A stretch of 64,000 bases of DNA from Magnimaribacter mokuoloeensis. Lineage in GTDB: Bacteria; Pseudomonadota; Gammaproteobacteria; Magnimaribacterales; Magnimaribacteraceae. This document shows, piece by piece, positions 29,138-37,900 of this stretch (its first letter is position 1; each line of letters begins with the position of its first letter). The position numbers and the translations under genes were made by a program. The notes under the pieces were generated by a model. That model did no database searches. It was given only the letters and a program-made list of their open reading frames with translations, and was not told the DNA's origin. The DNA lies in the NCBI GenBank assembly GCA_041860225.1, contig CP151794.1, positions 744,001-808,000 of the forward strand, given 5' to 3'.

Positions 29138-29187
29138 TTTTTACATTAATTCTTGCAAAATGATATGGAACATTACTGAGGAGAACA

Positions 29188-30033
29188 ATGGAAGATAAGA
29201 ATGTAAAGCAAAAGGAATTTTGGTCAGGTGCAGGCGGAGACGTTTGGGTTGATAAGCAAAGAGAGATGGACATTATGCTCAATCCGCTTGGAAAGAATGC
29301 AATAAATAAAATTGATTTCTCAGACAAACTAACAATTTTAGATATAGGCTGTGGATGCGGTGATACTTCTATAGATATTGCTAAAAAAGTTCCTAAAGGC
29401 AAAGTATTAGGATTAGATATTTCGGAACCAATGCTCGATAGAGCAAGAAATTCTGCCAATGAACTTTCTCTCAAAAATATAGATTTTGAGGTGAAAGATG
29501 TCCAGACAGACTCAATGCCTTCAGAATATTTTGACGTAGCTTTTTCAAGATTTGGTGTAATGTTTTTTGAAGATTCTTATGAAGCCTTTAAAAATATTTA
29601 TGCGTCTATCAAGCAAGGTGGTCAGTTAGCCTTTGTATGCTGGCAAAACCCTGCATTGAACCCTTGGCAAAGTCTCTCAATTGGAGTCATAAAAGAGTTT
29701 CTAGAAATCCCCTCACCACCTCCTAAAAGCCCTGGTCCTTTTGCTTTTGAAGATAAGAATTATCTAATAGATATACTTCAAACCTCGAACTTCAGAAATA
29801 TAGAAATCATCGATAATAAAGAAGATATAACTATGTTTTCAGGAAAAACTCTAAAAGAAGCTTGCGAGGACTATCTCACAATCAATCCAGTTGTAACTGA
29901 AATGCTAAAAAACTCCAATGAGACTTTAAAAGAAGAGATATTGAATGCATTAGTGGATAAGTTTTCAGCTTTTGATAAAGGAGATGGTTTACTCTTTCCA
30001 AGTGCGACTTGGATTGTTAGTGCTTCTAAGTAG
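29188..30033 (+). CDS. SAM-dependent class I methyltransferase
   Basis: The 281-residue protein begins QKEFWSGAGGDVWV and has the SAM-binding ILDIGCGCGDTSIDIA motif, a following acidic GLDISEPML, and FDVAFSRFGVMFF (motif IV region). It resembles the UbiE/Coq5-like or 'class I' small-molecule methyltransferases. The acceptor is unknown. A ribosome site (GAGGAG, 29178-29183) lies close before ATG. Confidence 0.88.
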   Translation: MEDKNVKQKEFWSGAGGDVWVDKQREMDIMLNPLGKNAINKIDFSDKLTILDIGCGCGDTSIDIAKKVPKGKVLGLDISEPMLDRARNSANELSLKNIDFEVKDVQTDSMPSEYFDVAFSRFGVMFFEDSYEAFKNIYASIKQGGQLAFVCWQNPALNPWQSLSIGVIKEFLEIPSPPPKSPGPFAFEDKNYLIDILQTSNFRNIEIIDNKEDITMFSGKTLKEACEDYLTINPVVTEMLKNSNETLKEEILNALVDKFSAFDKGDGLLFPSATWIVSASK

Positions 30034-30053
30034 TCGCTCTTAACTGATACCCT

Positions 30054-30104
30054 AAAGCTTTGAGGTGCACCATGAGTGCACAAAATCTAAGCACTTAAAG
30101 CTTT
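30054..30104. repeat. Long inverted repeat after the methyltransferase gene
   Basis: AAAGCTTT at 30054-30061 with GGTGC following is mirrored by GCAC and AAAGCTTT at 30091-30104, giving a stem of about 12-14 pairs with one bulge. The loop holds a second small palindrome (GTGCAC...GTGCAC). No T-run follows on either side, so a classic terminator is not evident. It may be a structured 3' end or a regulator of the small genes that follow. Confidence 0.45.
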
Positions 30105-30138
30105 CCATGTATGGCATGAAAATTGCATAAATATATTT

Positions 30139-30261
30139 ATGGAAACAAATAAAAATATCAAACTCAAAACTTTAGGAAAGATTGGAAGAGAAATTAGCTA
30201 CTTCATACCCGTGTTTGCAGGAGTATACGTAATAATCAACTTCGTAACCTGGGCTTCATAA
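30139..30261 (+). CDS. Small membrane protein (40 residues)
   Basis: The frame encodes METNKNIKLKTLGKIGREI followed by a hydrophobic stretch FIPVFAGVYVIINFVTW. A basic N-terminus and one membrane helix are typical of bacterial small membrane proteins. Its TAA shares a base with the ATG of the next small gene, as in translationally coupled pairs. No clear ribosome site is seen. No family recognised. Confidence 0.5.
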   Translation: METNKNIKLKTLGKIGREISYFIPVFAGVYVIINFVTWAS

Positions 30262-30395
30262 TGTCTGCTGAAATAACACCTAAAAAGGTAAAAAAGAAAT
30301 GGGGCACGGAAATGACAGACTCCCTGAGAACTACTCTTACAATAAGAATACTTGTTTGTTATGTGATATTCGATACTGTGGCAGATTTCCTGTAA
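30261..30395 (+). CDS. Small basic/membrane protein (44 residues)
   Basis: The frame begins at the ATG overlapping the preceding stop (TAATG) and encodes a lysine-rich start (MSAEITPKKVKKKWG) and a hydrophobic C-terminal half (RILVCYVIFDTVADFL). The tight coupling and the similar layout of the two products favour real genes. Its stop abuts the convergent VOC gene. No family recognised. Confidence 0.5.
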   Translation: MSAEITPKKVKKKWGTEMTDSLRTTLTIRILVCYVIFDTVADFL

Positions 30396-30396
30396 A

Positions 30397-30777
30397 TTAC
30401 CCAAACTTACAAAAAGTTAATTTATTGCCATCTAAATCTCTAACATAAGCTCCATAAAAGGAAGGCACTCTTTGTCCTGGCCCACCTTCATCTTTTGCAC
30501 CTAATTTTATAGCCTTAGCATAAAGAGCATCCACATCTTCTTTAGTTTCAAGAGTGATACCTACCATGCTTCCGTTGCCAACAGTTGCTTCACCTCCATC
30601 GTGAGGAACAAAAACTGCGAAATTAGTATCATCTCCAGGGATAGTCCAAAAGAAACTTCTATCATTTGGTCCGAAACTTGTTACACCCAGCTCATCAAAT
30701 AATTGATCATAAAACTCCTTGGCTCTTTGGAGGTCATTTGTGCCAACAGTAACGTATTTTGCTATTTTTCCTTTCAT
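30397..30777 (-). CDS. VOC/glyoxalase family protein
   Basis: The 126-residue protein is a single vicinal-oxygen-chelate unit: VTVGTNDLQRAKEFYDQLFDELG at the start and FYGAYVRDLDGNKLTFCK at the end. The family includes glyoxalases, dioxygenases and resistance proteins; this type (DUF-like, 'glyoxalase-like in lactoylglutathione lyase group') has no firm reaction. It overlaps the Msr fusion gene by 4 bases and follows it in one transcript. Confidence 0.85.
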   Translation of the reverse strand: MKGKIAKYVTVGTNDLQRAKEFYDQLFDELGVTSFGPNDRSFFWTIPGDDTNFAVFVPHDGGEATVGNGSMVGITLETKEDVDALYAKAIKLGAKDEGGPGQRVPSFYGAYVRDLDGNKLTFCKFG

Positions 30778-32054
30778 ACCTTCTCCTTAGTATTAATTAA
30801 ATTAAATTCGTCTCTTGTTTTAAATTCCAGAACAGTTGCATTTATGCAGTATCTTGGAAGGCCATTTGGTCCATCTGGAAAAACATGTCCAAGATGAATA
30901 TCTGACGATACTGATCTTATTTCTATCCTGCGCATTCCGTAACTATTATCTGCTCTTCGATAAACAGATCCTTCAACGGGTCTTGTAAAAGACAACCAAC
31001 CTGTTCCGGAATTAAACCTGTCTTTAGTATCAAATAAAGCTGCTCCGCTTAGCTTATCAATAAACACACCATCAGGTGTATTTTTAAAAATTTGATATTC
31101 TTTGCAAAATCTAGCATCAGTTCCATCGTTGAAAGCTACTCTGTACGCTTCAGTATTTCCTAATTTAAATAAACCCAGAGCTTTATAGAATTCTTTAGGA
31201 GTTAAATAACCTTGATTTGCGAAAACTTCAGATCCATTCTCTATAAAGAGAATTGTTGGAGTGGCCCAAGTTGGAGTCTTGATGTTGAGCTCTTCTAAAT
31301 TTGAAGCAAGTCTATAATGTAAAGGAATGGTACCCGCGTAATCATCTGAGACATCTTTTCTAAACTTAGCGCAATAAGGACAATACCCCTCTGGTTCAAT
31401 AACGACTATATGTTTACCCTGCTTTAAGAGTTCATTATCTAACTTGTCAATTTCGTCACTTCTAACAAACTTCACTCCTGTTGAGTGGTCTGGGCAATAA
31501 CCATTTGGATTTTTCTTAATGTAGTCTTGGTGATAGCTTTCAGCTTTATAAAAGGTTTTAAGAGGTTTTACTTGTGTTTTGATAGAACTATATCCCTCCT
31601 GATTTAGCAAGATTTGATATTCTGAAATCAATTCAGAGATTTTTCTTTCCTGATATCTGTCTGTATATAAAACAATTGACCTGTACTGTGTACCAATGTC
31701 ATTTCCTTGACGATTTAATTGGGTAGGGTCATGCGATTCAAGGTAATGGACAATTAGTTCTTCAAGGGAAATTAGGTTCTTATTAAATGTTACCTCCACT
31801 ACTTCGGCGTGGTTATCTGGATTAAACTTATTTGAGAATTTAGTAATTTCTCTATAGGAAGGTTTAACACCCTCTCCATCAGCATATCCAGATACAGCAT
31901 CTATCACACCATCTAAGGCTTCATAGCCCTTCTCAGCACCCCAAAAGCACCCTGAACCTAAAACTATAGTCTCTATATGTGATGTAGAGCTTTCATTAGC
32001 TGACCAAATGAAGCAACTGAAGATGAATGTAAAAAATAACAAAATCTTTTTCAT
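30774..32054 (-). CDS. Methionine sulfoxide reductase fusion, MsrA-thioredoxin-like-MsrB, exported
   Basis: The 426-residue protein has a signal peptide, an MsrA domain (GCFWG with Cys36; ending near NGYCPDH), a middle thioredoxin/glutaredoxin-like domain with CPYC (225-228), and an MsrB domain (FNSGTGWLSF, HLGHVFPDGP, catalytic Cys403 in RYCIN). Together these repair both stereoisomers of oxidised methionine outside the cytoplasm. The domain order differs from PilB (thioredoxin first). The two MsrB zinc CxxC pairs are missing (SGAAL and SSDIH instead). Confidence 0.9.
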   Translation of the reverse strand: MKKILLFFTFIFSCFIWSANESSTSHIETIVLGSGCFWGAEKGYEALDGVIDAVSGYADGEGVKPSYREITKFSNKFNPDNHAEVVEVTFNKNLISLEELIVHYLESHDPTQLNRQGNDIGTQYRSIVLYTDRYQERKISELISEYQILLNQEGYSSIKTQVKPLKTFYKAESYHQDYIKKNPNGYCPDHSTGVKFVRSDEIDKLDNELLKQGKHIVVIEPEGYCPYCAKFRKDVSDDYAGTIPLHYRLASNLEELNIKTPTWATPTILFIENGSEVFANQGYLTPKEFYKALGLFKLGNTEAYRVAFNDGTDARFCKEYQIFKNTPDGVFIDKLSGAALFDTKDRFNSGTGWLSFTRPVEGSVYRRADNSYGMRRIEIRSVSSDIHLGHVFPDGPNGLPRYCINATVLEFKTRDEFNLINTKEKV

Positions 32055-32058
32055 AAAC

Positions 32059-32469
32059 CTAAAAACCCCAGTTGTTATTAGAAAGCCATGACAGAGCTAT
32101 GATGAGTCCCCAAATTGATTGAACAGATAAAACAATAATGCTGCCCAAAGTACCAAGCATTCTAAAAATACTTTTAGCTTCCGGTCGTGTTATTCCATAG
32201 GCATGAGCTATTCTTGCAAGTAAGAAAATATCGCCCATGACCATCAAGGATACACTGGATACTTCGGCTACAGTTTCAAGCAGAAACATTAATGTCAAGA
32301 AAAACAAGGCATTCTCAATTAAATTTCCATGCGCTCTGGTAATTTGTAACATGCCAAAGTCATCGCCAAGTCCAAGATTGGTTTCTGTCTTAAATCTTTG
32401 ACGCCCTGTTAAAAAGGATAAGATTAAGGCTAGAATAGTCAGAGAACTTGCGTAGAAAAGTGTAAGCAT
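32059..32469 (-). CDS. MAPEG family membrane protein
   Basis: The 136-residue protein has four hydrophobic segments and the MAPEG-like ARAHGNLIENALFFLTLMFLLE and RIAHAYG segments. MAPEG proteins are glutathione-related membrane enzymes in eukaryotes; bacterial ones are mostly uncharacterised. It lies upstream of the Msr fusion gene on the same strand, which may suggest an oxidative-stress link. Confidence 0.85.
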   Translation of the reverse strand: MLTLFYASSLTILALILSFLTGRQRFKTETNLGLGDDFGMLQITRAHGNLIENALFFLTLMFLLETVAEVSSVSLMVMGDIFLLARIAHAYGITRPEAKSIFRMLGTLGSIIVLSVQSIWGLIIALSWLSNNNWGF

Positions 32470-32535
32470 AGAAATAGACCTATAAATTAATTTTATAAGG
32501 TATATTGTATTAAAGATTAGATATCTGGGGTAGTT

Positions 32536-32709
32536 ATGAGAATTTTATTTGTTTCTTTTATTTTTATTTTTCTTCCAGGTTGCGCTGTTGCAAGTCTAGC
32601 TGGAACCGCTGTCAATACAGCAGTCAAAGTCGTTGAAGTTCCTATTAAGGTTGTTGGAGCAGTTGTGAGTTCCAATGATGATGATGATGAAGAAGGAGAT
32701 GAAGAGTAA
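32536..32709 (+). CDS. Small lipoprotein (57 residues)
   Basis: The frame encodes a signal peptide with a lipobox (FLPGC, Cys16), a valine/alanine-rich repeat-like stretch (AVNTAVKVVEVPIKVVGAVV) and an acidic tail (DDDDEEGDEE). The pattern resembles short lipoproteins found in many gammaproteobacteria. It ends 6 bases before the left tRNA-Val copy, so it is the last core gene before the islands. Confidence 0.7.
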   Translation: MRILFVSFIFIFLPGCAVASLAGTAVNTAVKVVEVPIKVVGAVVSSNDDDDEEGDEE

Positions 32710-32715
32710 TTAAAT

Positions 32716-32793
32716 TGGTAGACACGAGTGGACTCGAACCACCGACCCCCACCATGTCAAGGTTACAGTCTTAAACTAACAATCCTTATCGTA
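32716..32793 (-). pseudogene. Decayed tRNA-Val copy (left island border)
   Basis: The 3' half, from the CCA end through the anticodon loop (32716-32762), matches the intact tRNA-Val at 45107 with one difference in the T loop. The 5' half has the same length but is largely mutated and can no longer fold. The 11 bases GTTTCAGAGCG follow at the same offset (83 bases) in both copies. This is read as the left attachment site of island 1. Confidence 0.8.
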
Positions 32794-32868
32794 ACTGGGT
32801 TTCAGAGCGTTGGTATTTTTACTGTGCCATTTTTTGTGCTACTTTAGTGTAACAACTCTGTAACGGAT

Positions 32869-33480
32869 TTAACGATAGTCAGAACCTTTCTTGCATTCTT
32901 CAATAAGGTGCACCATTAGTGTTCTGAACCCCAACATTCTGTATTGTCTTTCAGGAAAAGCAAAATATTTGATAAAGGGATGATCGTCTTGAATTTTTAA
33001 GTTTAATACTTCCCATCCTAGTAGATTCTCATAAGCCTCCTCTATAGCCAAGAAAGATTTATAGACTCTACCCAAGTTAAGTTGGATAGCGTGGTCTCCA
33101 TTGTCAAATTCAAATGCATTAATTATCTTGGCATGATTATTTTCAATATATTTGCCATCAAAATTTAAGACCAAATCAACGTATTTCTCTTCCAAAGAAG
33201 TGAAATCAAAATCTGGGAACTTAGTTTTCACTTTATTGGTTGAGAGTTGTACAAAAATTGAAGGTTCTGCTAAGCAGTCTGAGTCATCAACCATCACATA
33301 CATTCTGTCCTCCCAAATCAAGTTACTTCTTACGCTTCCTGCATGAACTCCTTCAAGAGTGAATTCGCTGTTGGGAAACCAATATGTCTCATCATGCAGA
33401 GAGTTATATTCAACTTCGCCAAAAATAAAATTGATAAAGAAAAGCATAATTAAGATATGTATTGATCTATTCATTTTCAA
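32869..33480 (-). CDS. Exported hypothetical protein
   Basis: The 203-residue protein has a signal peptide (MNRSIHILIMLFFINFIFGE). The mature part has a CLAEPSIFVQLS segment that faintly resembles HCFADQPSFVMYS in the product of 33995-34522, and both end with helices around a late Cys, so they may be distant paralogues. Function unknown. It is the last gene of the five-gene minus-strand group starting at 34886. Confidence 0.65.
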   Translation of the reverse strand: MKMNRSIHILIMLFFINFIFGEVEYNSLHDETYWFPNSEFTLEGVHAGSVRSNLIWEDRMYVMVDDSDCLAEPSIFVQLSTNKVKTKFPDFDFTSLEEKYVDLVLNFDGKYIENNHAKIINAFEFDNGDHAIQLNLGRVYKSFLAIEEAYENLLGWEVLNLKIQDDHPFIKYFAFPERQYRMLGFRTLMVHLIEECKKGSDYR

Positions 33481-33748
33481 AAGCTCCCAAATAAATCAAT
33501 GCCCTTTTTTTGCAAGTTGGACATACATTAGTAACCTGCCCTTTTGTTTGGTCTGATGGAACTGCTAAGCAACCTAAATCAACAAATAGACCGTGAAAAG
33601 GAAATTGCTTTTGTACCTCAGAATCATATCCTGCAGGAATTCCATAGCTTGGTTCTGCGATACCTTTTGAAAGGTTATCTCCATGCACCCAACATATATT
33701 TTTTCGCAGAGCATTGATCTCTCTTTTATGCTGCTCTTTAGTTTTCAT
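33467..33748 (-). CDS. Hypothetical protein with CPTCKK zinc-like motif
   Basis: The 93-residue protein has a basic N-terminus, a Cys/His pair (CWVHG) and a C-terminal CPTCKK knuckle, which together could bind one zinc ion. No signal peptide is present, so it is likely cytoplasmic. It overlaps the 3'-neighbour by 14 bases. No family recognised. Confidence 0.6.
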   Translation of the reverse strand: MKTKEQHKREINALRKNICWVHGDNLSKGIAEPSYGIPAGYDSEVQKQFPFHGLFVDLGCLAVPSDQTKGQVTNVCPTCKKRALIYLGAFENE

Positions 33749-33773
33749 ATATTTATAAAAATTTTTTTTAAAT

Positions 33774-33995
33774 TCAATAAAGAGAAAATTTTCCTATTAC
33801 TTCTAAATCTTCTTCTGAATCCTCTTGATAGTCCTTAGCATTAGTCAAACTCAAAATATAAGTTCCTAAGGTCAAAGTTGAGGTGGAGAATAAAAATATG
33901 AATAACAGTTGAAAAGAATAGTCTCTATATGCAAAAGACAAAACAAGAAAAGATAACAAGCCTAGTAAATAGATAAAAAATCCTATTAATCTCAT
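33774..33995 (-). CDS. Two-helix membrane protein with LEVxGKFS tail
   Basis: The 73-residue protein has two membrane helices (about 3-22 and 28-50) and an acidic tail ending EEDLEVIGKFSLY. That tail is nearly the same as the C-terminus of the 42-residue gene at 52027 and of a gene fragment at 51016 in island 2. The 1-base overlap with the upstream gene supports coupled translation. Function unknown. Confidence 0.65.
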   Translation of the reverse strand: MRLIGFFIYLLGLLSFLVLSFAYRDYSFQLLFIFLFSTSTLTLGTYILSLTNAKDYQEDSEEDLEVIGKFSLY

Positions 33996-34522
33996 TAGAC
34001 TTTGGTCTCCTTTACGGCCTCTTCTTCTTCCTCATAAGGAGCAAAAGATTCACAAATTTTTGTAGCTTCCTCAATTGCCTTATCTAAATGATCTAATACC
34101 CACTTATCTTTCCCATAAATAGAATCTAATTCCATTACTCTTACACCTCTTAAGCTAGGAAAATTTCCTTTAAGCTCAAGAACTGATCTTTCCTCTAAAG
34201 CTAGATAAACTTTAAGATCAATCTCTTTTTTCTTTTTGAGATTGACTCTTATACTCGCTTTTAATACCGAGTCCTCTTCTGGCTCATCAAAATCTTCTGA
34301 ATCAGGAGAATACATAACAAAACTGGGTTGATCTGCAAAACAATGAGGTCTTTTGACATGAAAGATAAAGCCATTATCAGACTGGGGATTCTCTGAATAC
34401 TTCTTTACTAAAAGCATATGAGGTCCGGCATTTATAATCCTGAATGAGTCAATTGTTGTTATATCGATTTCAGAGAAGATACTAAGAGGAAGAAAGGCAA
34501 AGAAAAAGAGAAAAAATTTCAT
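33995..34522 (-). CDS. Exported hypothetical protein
   Basis: The 175-residue protein has a signal peptide (MKFFLFFFAFLPLSIFSE) and a mature region with HCFADQPSFVMYS, a lysine-rich strand and a C-terminal acidic tail (EEEEEAVKE). The late helix with Cys (EATKICESF) resembles that of the 32869 gene product. No family recognised; likely periplasmic. Confidence 0.65.
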   Translation of the reverse strand: MKFFLFFFAFLPLSIFSEIDITTIDSFRIINAGPHMLLVKKYSENPQSDNGFIFHVKRPHCFADQPSFVMYSPDSEDFDEPEEDSVLKASIRVNLKKKKEIDLKVYLALEERSVLELKGNFPSLRGVRVMELDSIYGKDKWVLDHLDKAIEEATKICESFAPYEEEEEAVKETKV

Positions 34523-34526
34523 ATTA

Positions 34527-34886
34527 TTATTGAATGGTTGGTTTATTTGATGGATCTAAAAAAACTGAAAAGAAATCTGCCTGATGAATATCCGATGAAT
34601 CATCAAGTTTTTTCTTTTCTTCTAAGGAACGCTCTAGACCTATTTCCAAAAATGCATTTACTCTTTGCCTGGCGAACTCTAAGTCCTTTGATTCAATACA
34701 AAACCTTGAAACACAAAAAAACGCCATAGCATCAGATATTTCTTCTGGATCAAGTCCTAGATCTAGAAAGTATTCCTTTAGACAGTCTAGTCCTAAGAAT
34801 ATCCGATGGGTGTCATCTTCTATTTCTTCTTCATCAGGAAAAGATATTTTAATGATTGCTTCTTGGTTTAAGTCTTTTATTTCCAT
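34527..34886 (-). CDS. Acidic hypothetical protein
   Basis: The 119-residue protein is rich in Glu/Asp (EEEIEDDTH) and mostly helical, without signal peptide or membrane segment. No family recognised. It is the first gene of a five-gene group, and a 15-bp inverted motif identical in layout to the one before the WYL gene lies 22 bases before its ATG, which points to shared control. Confidence 0.6.
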   Translation of the reverse strand: MEIKDLNQEAIIKISFPDEEEIEDDTHRIFLGLDCLKEYFLDLGLDPEEISDAMAFFCVSRFCIESKDLEFARQRVNAFLEIGLERSLEEKKKLDDSSDIHQADFFSVFLDPSNKPTIQ

Positions 34887-34908
34887 CTGGAAATAGTAAC
34901 TTATTTGA

Positions 34909-34923
34909 CGTCATATCATGACG
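34909..34923. promoter_or_regulatory. Candidate WYL-regulator operator (copy 2)
   Basis: CGTCATATCATGACG is a perfect 6-bp inverted repeat with a 3-base spacer. It stands 22 bases before the ATG at 34886 and just after the stop of the nuclease/helicase gene. The same 15-base layout (CGTCAT-N3-A.GACG) occurs 22 bases before the WYL gene at 39267. This is inference from sequence and position only. Confidence 0.5.
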
Positions 34924-34925
34924 CA

Positions 34926-37900
34926 CTAATGTACAGCGTAATCCACCAAGTCCATATAGAAATTTACCAAGGACATTTCTTTTGAAGAATTTGCTATTGG
35001 TTGATTGAGGTTTGGAGAGGCTACAAGAATAGCTAAAGTTTGAGCTCGTGAAAGAGCTACGTTGAGACGGTTTCTCTCTAAAAGAAAATCTGCACCTCTT
35101 GGAGCACTTTCTAAATCGCTTGCAGCCATAGAGATAAGAACAATAGGTGCTTCTCTGCCTTGAAACTTATCAACTGTTCCAACTTCAAATGATGACCCCA
35201 TAGCCTCTTGGAGTAATCTTATTTGATGATTGTATGGAGAGACTATTAAAATATCTTTTGGAGTTATAGACGACTCATTGCCCTCTTCATCTGTTTTTTT
35301 ACCTTTTAAAAGATTAAAAACTAATTTTTCTATAGCTTCAACTTCTTCTGCACTGGATTGTTCATTGCCTTCGTGTTGTACGGGCAAGTAACAGATACCT
35401 GACTCCTTTTCTAAATTTGCTTTACTTATTTGTATCTTTCTAGAGTTTGCTACGCCTACTGACTGTAATCTTCCGTCGTACACCCTAGATGATATGAAAT
35501 TACATATATCTGAATTAAGTCTATAGGTATCAGGTAAGAGTAAGCCTTTATCTGCTGGAACAGTAGAAAATTCTCCTAGTAAGTAATCAAGGCAAGAAAC
35601 CCCAGAGTCCTCGGGATGGACACCTTGAGTTGGTTGAGATAACTGCATCTGGTCTCCCATAAGAATAATGTTTTTACAACACTTGCTCATTCCTACCATA
35701 TTTGCCAAAGATACTTGTCCAGCCTCGTCTATAAGGAGATAATCCAGTTCTCTCTCCATTTTGTCATTTGCAAATGTCCAAGCCACCCCAGCAACTATCT
35801 TAATTTCATCTGATAATTCGGCTTGACCAATATTTTTAAAAAGTTGAATCCTAGAGTTATCATAAAGTTCATCCTGCCCATTGTGTATTCTGGCTATATC
35901 ACCTGAGATGCCGTCCTCATCCATAACATTTATTACTTTTTCAAGAATATTATTTATAGCTTTGTGGCTATTTGAGGCAATCCCAATCTTATAACCTTGA
36001 TTGACTAAGGAAGATATAACTCTTGAGCCAACATAAGTTTTTCCTGTGCCTGGTGGACCTTGCATACATAGATAACCTCCATCCAAAGAAGAAGAGATTT
36101 CAATAGCTGCTTCCAAAGTATTACTACCCCATTTTGATAAATTAGTATCTCCACCCTTTTTTAGGTTAGGTCGATCTTTGGACAAAAAATTATCTAAGCA
36201 TTTATTTAACTTACCAGTCTTTAAGTAGTTTTCTGCTATTTCTTGAATGCTTGTATCAATAGGTTTTGCAAGAACAACATTTAGAGGAATCAAGCTTAAA
36301 TGGGTGGGTAGCTCCTTAGTTGATTTAAGTTTTATACTGCCGTCATTAGAATTCATCTCGTGTATGGTAACGTTGATATTTGTGTCTTGCTTTATTCGTA
36401 CTGAATCTCCTCGCTTGATCTTTGTTTCTTGGTTTGGATCAAATGAAAATGTATATGCTAAAGACTTGGTAGTGATTTCTTCAATTTCTCCAGTAGTGAC
36501 TAGATCTCCTAAGCAATCTAAATCATCAACCAGCTCTTCGTCTGTCGACTCTAGTCGATCAAAAAGTCGCCAGTAGGCAGGCTTACTTTCTCTTTTATGG
36601 TAAAGACATAGATTTGCCAAGATCCGAGCATGAGGTTTGTCATCTTTCTCCGATAAGTCACTGACTAATTCATCTAAAAGATTTGATGCATCAATTCTCT
36701 CAACCTCTCGTTCTTTGCTTGCTCTAAAAAAATAAGAAATACCTTCTTTTTCTTGAATAACTCTCAACCAATCGGCCAAAGAAATTAATGAAACACAATC
36801 ATCTTTGTTGTAATCCCAAATCTCTTTCAAATATTCACTATCAGTATGATCTTTTGTTTCTCCCCTTTCTGAAGACCATACTTCATAAACCACAGTTGAA
36901 TCTTGACCACTACTTACTTCATTATCCCTTTCCTCTCTAAACAAAGGTTCTATAGTTTTCAATCCATAACCTTCCGCTCCTATACACAGAGACTGCTTTA
37001 CTACTCTATATAAATCAACGAACACTTCATTTCTCAAAAGGCTATCTACCTCTCTTTCGCGAGTCCCGAAATGACCCATGAGCTCTCTTATTGCTGTTAT
37101 TTCAAATTGACCATAGTGATATACGTGCATGGCATTATCTTGTTGCCATCTTGCATGGGTCCAATCAATAAAGTCTTCAAAAGCTATTTTCATTTCTTCT
37201 TCAGAATGAGCCCACCAACAATCAAAGCCTTCAGTGTTATCTTCATGTGCTGCACCCCATAAATAATGAAGAGGAATCTTAGTAAGCAAAGGATTACTTT
37301 CAATATCGAAATAAATATCCAATTCAGATTTAGGAGGCAGTGAGGATAAACCAAGCCCCATTTCAACATTTGAAAGTAAAGAGAAAGGTATCTCTCCGCT
37401 TTCTTTAGCTTGATTTTGCATAACTGCCTGCAACCTTAATCTGTCTAAAACTCTCTTATCTAAGTTAGGTACTTTGGCATCGCTAGTAGCTAATTCTTTT
37501 AAAGTATTAATACCCGCTTCATTTAATTTAATAATTTGAGAATGTTTGATATTGGCTACTTGAAATAAATGATCTCTTTCTTCAAGAGTTTTTTTCGCAT
37601 ATTCACTAAAGCGACCCCAATTCCTATAAATATCTGGATCAGGAAGCTCGCTAGTCATGTTGGTGTTTTGGAAGGCTAAGAACTGTTTCCTGATTTCTTT
37701 GTAAAAAACAAAATAATCTTTTACTTGAAAACGTTCCTTTTCTTTATTTCCATAAATAAGAACGCAAGTATCTGTCAGAGTGCCTTGGAGCTCTGATAAC
37801 ATCTCTGAATAGCAGCATAATTGAATCAAAAATTTCGGTCTGGATTTATTAGCTAGTTTTGCATCCCAAATCTCATAAGCGTAATCACCAAAATCTGATT

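Noticed and set aside
30054..30104. Rho-independent terminator of the methyltransferase gene
   Set aside because: The stem is strong but no T-run follows it on either strand.
36247..36576. Plus-strand open frame within the nuclease/helicase gene
   Set aside because: It lies fully opposite a well-supported gene and its product is low-complexity serine-rich.
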